Assembly (NCBI GenBank): GCA_945885485.1
Contig: CAMCYT010000161.1
Location: 1 to 6,030 of the forward strand
From: Prosthecobacter debontii
GTDB lineage: Bacteria; Verrucomicrobiota; Verrucomicrobiia; Verrucomicrobiales; Akkermansiaceae
Length of the DNA stretch: 6,030 bases
Reading direction: 5' to 3'
Part shown: in pieces, positions 5,763 through 6,030 of the stretch
Layout of the letters: every line of letters begins with the position of its first letter
Numbering within the stretch: position 1 is the first letter of the stretch
The notes under the pieces: generated by a model
What the model was told of the DNA's origin: nothing
Seen by the model: only the letters and a program-made list of their open reading frames with translations
Database searches by the model: none
Translations under genes and position numbers: made by a program

Positions 5763-6030
5763 ATGTTGCCTGAGTTTATCATCATCGGAGCAATGAAGGG
5801 TGGGACAACCAGTCTTTATCATTACTTAGCTTCTCATCCCGATTTGCATGCTTCATCGATGAAAGAGACCAACTTTTTTCGAAAACCTGAACAATTTACC
5901 AAAGGACTGGAGTGGTATGAATCTCTTTGGGGCGGCGAAAACAAGCGCGTCGCATTTGAGGCTTCTCCAGACTACACGAAACGCCATATTTTTCCAGGTG
6001 TGCCAGAGCGGATGCATTCCATATTGCCTG
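5763..6030 (+). CDS. PAPS-dependent sulfotransferase, C-terminus beyond the window
   Basis: The frame is open from an ATG at 5763 to the window edge, showing 89 residues. Sulfotransferases of this fold move a sulfuryl group from PAPS to a hydroxyl or amino group on a carbohydrate or other acceptor. The N-terminal MLPEFIIIGAMKGGTTSLYH is the typical first beta strand plus the 5'-phosphosulfate-binding P-loop, with Lys-12 as the expected PAPS-contacting and catalytic lysine. KETNFF (34-39) and FEASPDYT (65-72) match the conserved KExxFF and E-x-SPxY-type segments of NDST-like bacterial sulfotransferases. The 3'-phosphate-binding motif and acceptor site lie outside the window. The usual family start (a few residues before FIIIGAMK) supports this ATG; no Shine-Dalgarno is seen. 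The acceptor is unknown; cell-surface glycans are a common target in this family, which is inference here. Confidence 0.9.
   Translation, partial: MLPEFIIIGAMKGGTTSLYHYLASHPDLHASSMKETNFFRKPEQFTKGLEWYESLWGGENKRVAFEASPDYTKRHIFPGVPERMHSILP

Noticed and set aside
4895..6030. HAD phosphatase as a recycler of the PAP by-product of the neighbouring sulfotransferase
   Set aside because: Known PAP phosphatases belong to other families (inositol-monophosphatase-like or DHH-type), so adjacency alone does not support this role.

Overview
The window suggests a chromosomal segment of a bacterium from the PVC group, most likely Verrucomicrobiota. The main clue is an intact LL-diaminopimelate aminotransferase gene (dapL), the one-step lysine/meso-DAP route found in Chlamydiae, Verrucomicrobia and some other lineages. 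The almost complete lack of Shine-Dalgarno sequences is compatible with this. The taxonomic call is inference; no rRNA or other marker is present.

Layout. Six genes lie on the minus strand and fill positions 1-4808. Read in the direction of transcription (right to left) they are a ten-helix DMT/EamA-type transporter, dapL, a small aromatic-rich putative lipoprotein, an ECF-type RNA polymerase sigma factor, a single-pass membrane protein in the usual place of an anti-sigma factor, and a secreted PDZ-domain protein cut by the left edge. From 4895 two genes run on the plus strand: a HAD-superfamily (Cof/IIB-like) phosphatase, and a PAPS-dependent sulfotransferase cut by the right edge. The strand switch at about 4809-4894 is a divergent intergenic region with a consensus-like TATAAT on the minus strand. 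Coding density is high and no gap exceeds about 90 bp. I see no tRNA, rRNA, CRISPR array, insertion sequence or riboswitch.

How the genes may work together. The sigma factor, the membrane protein and the PDZ protein are closely spaced (15 bp and 38 bp gaps) and look like one transcription unit. The arrangement suggests a surface-signalling or envelope-stress module, with a cytoplasmic sigma factor, a membrane regulator and an exported PDZ protein. The membrane protein lacks the zinc-type anti-sigma motif, so this is the part of the window most worth a second look. dapL is housekeeping (lysine and peptidoglycan precursor synthesis). The transporter, lipoprotein, HAD phosphatase and sulfotransferase have no substrate that can be read from the sequence.
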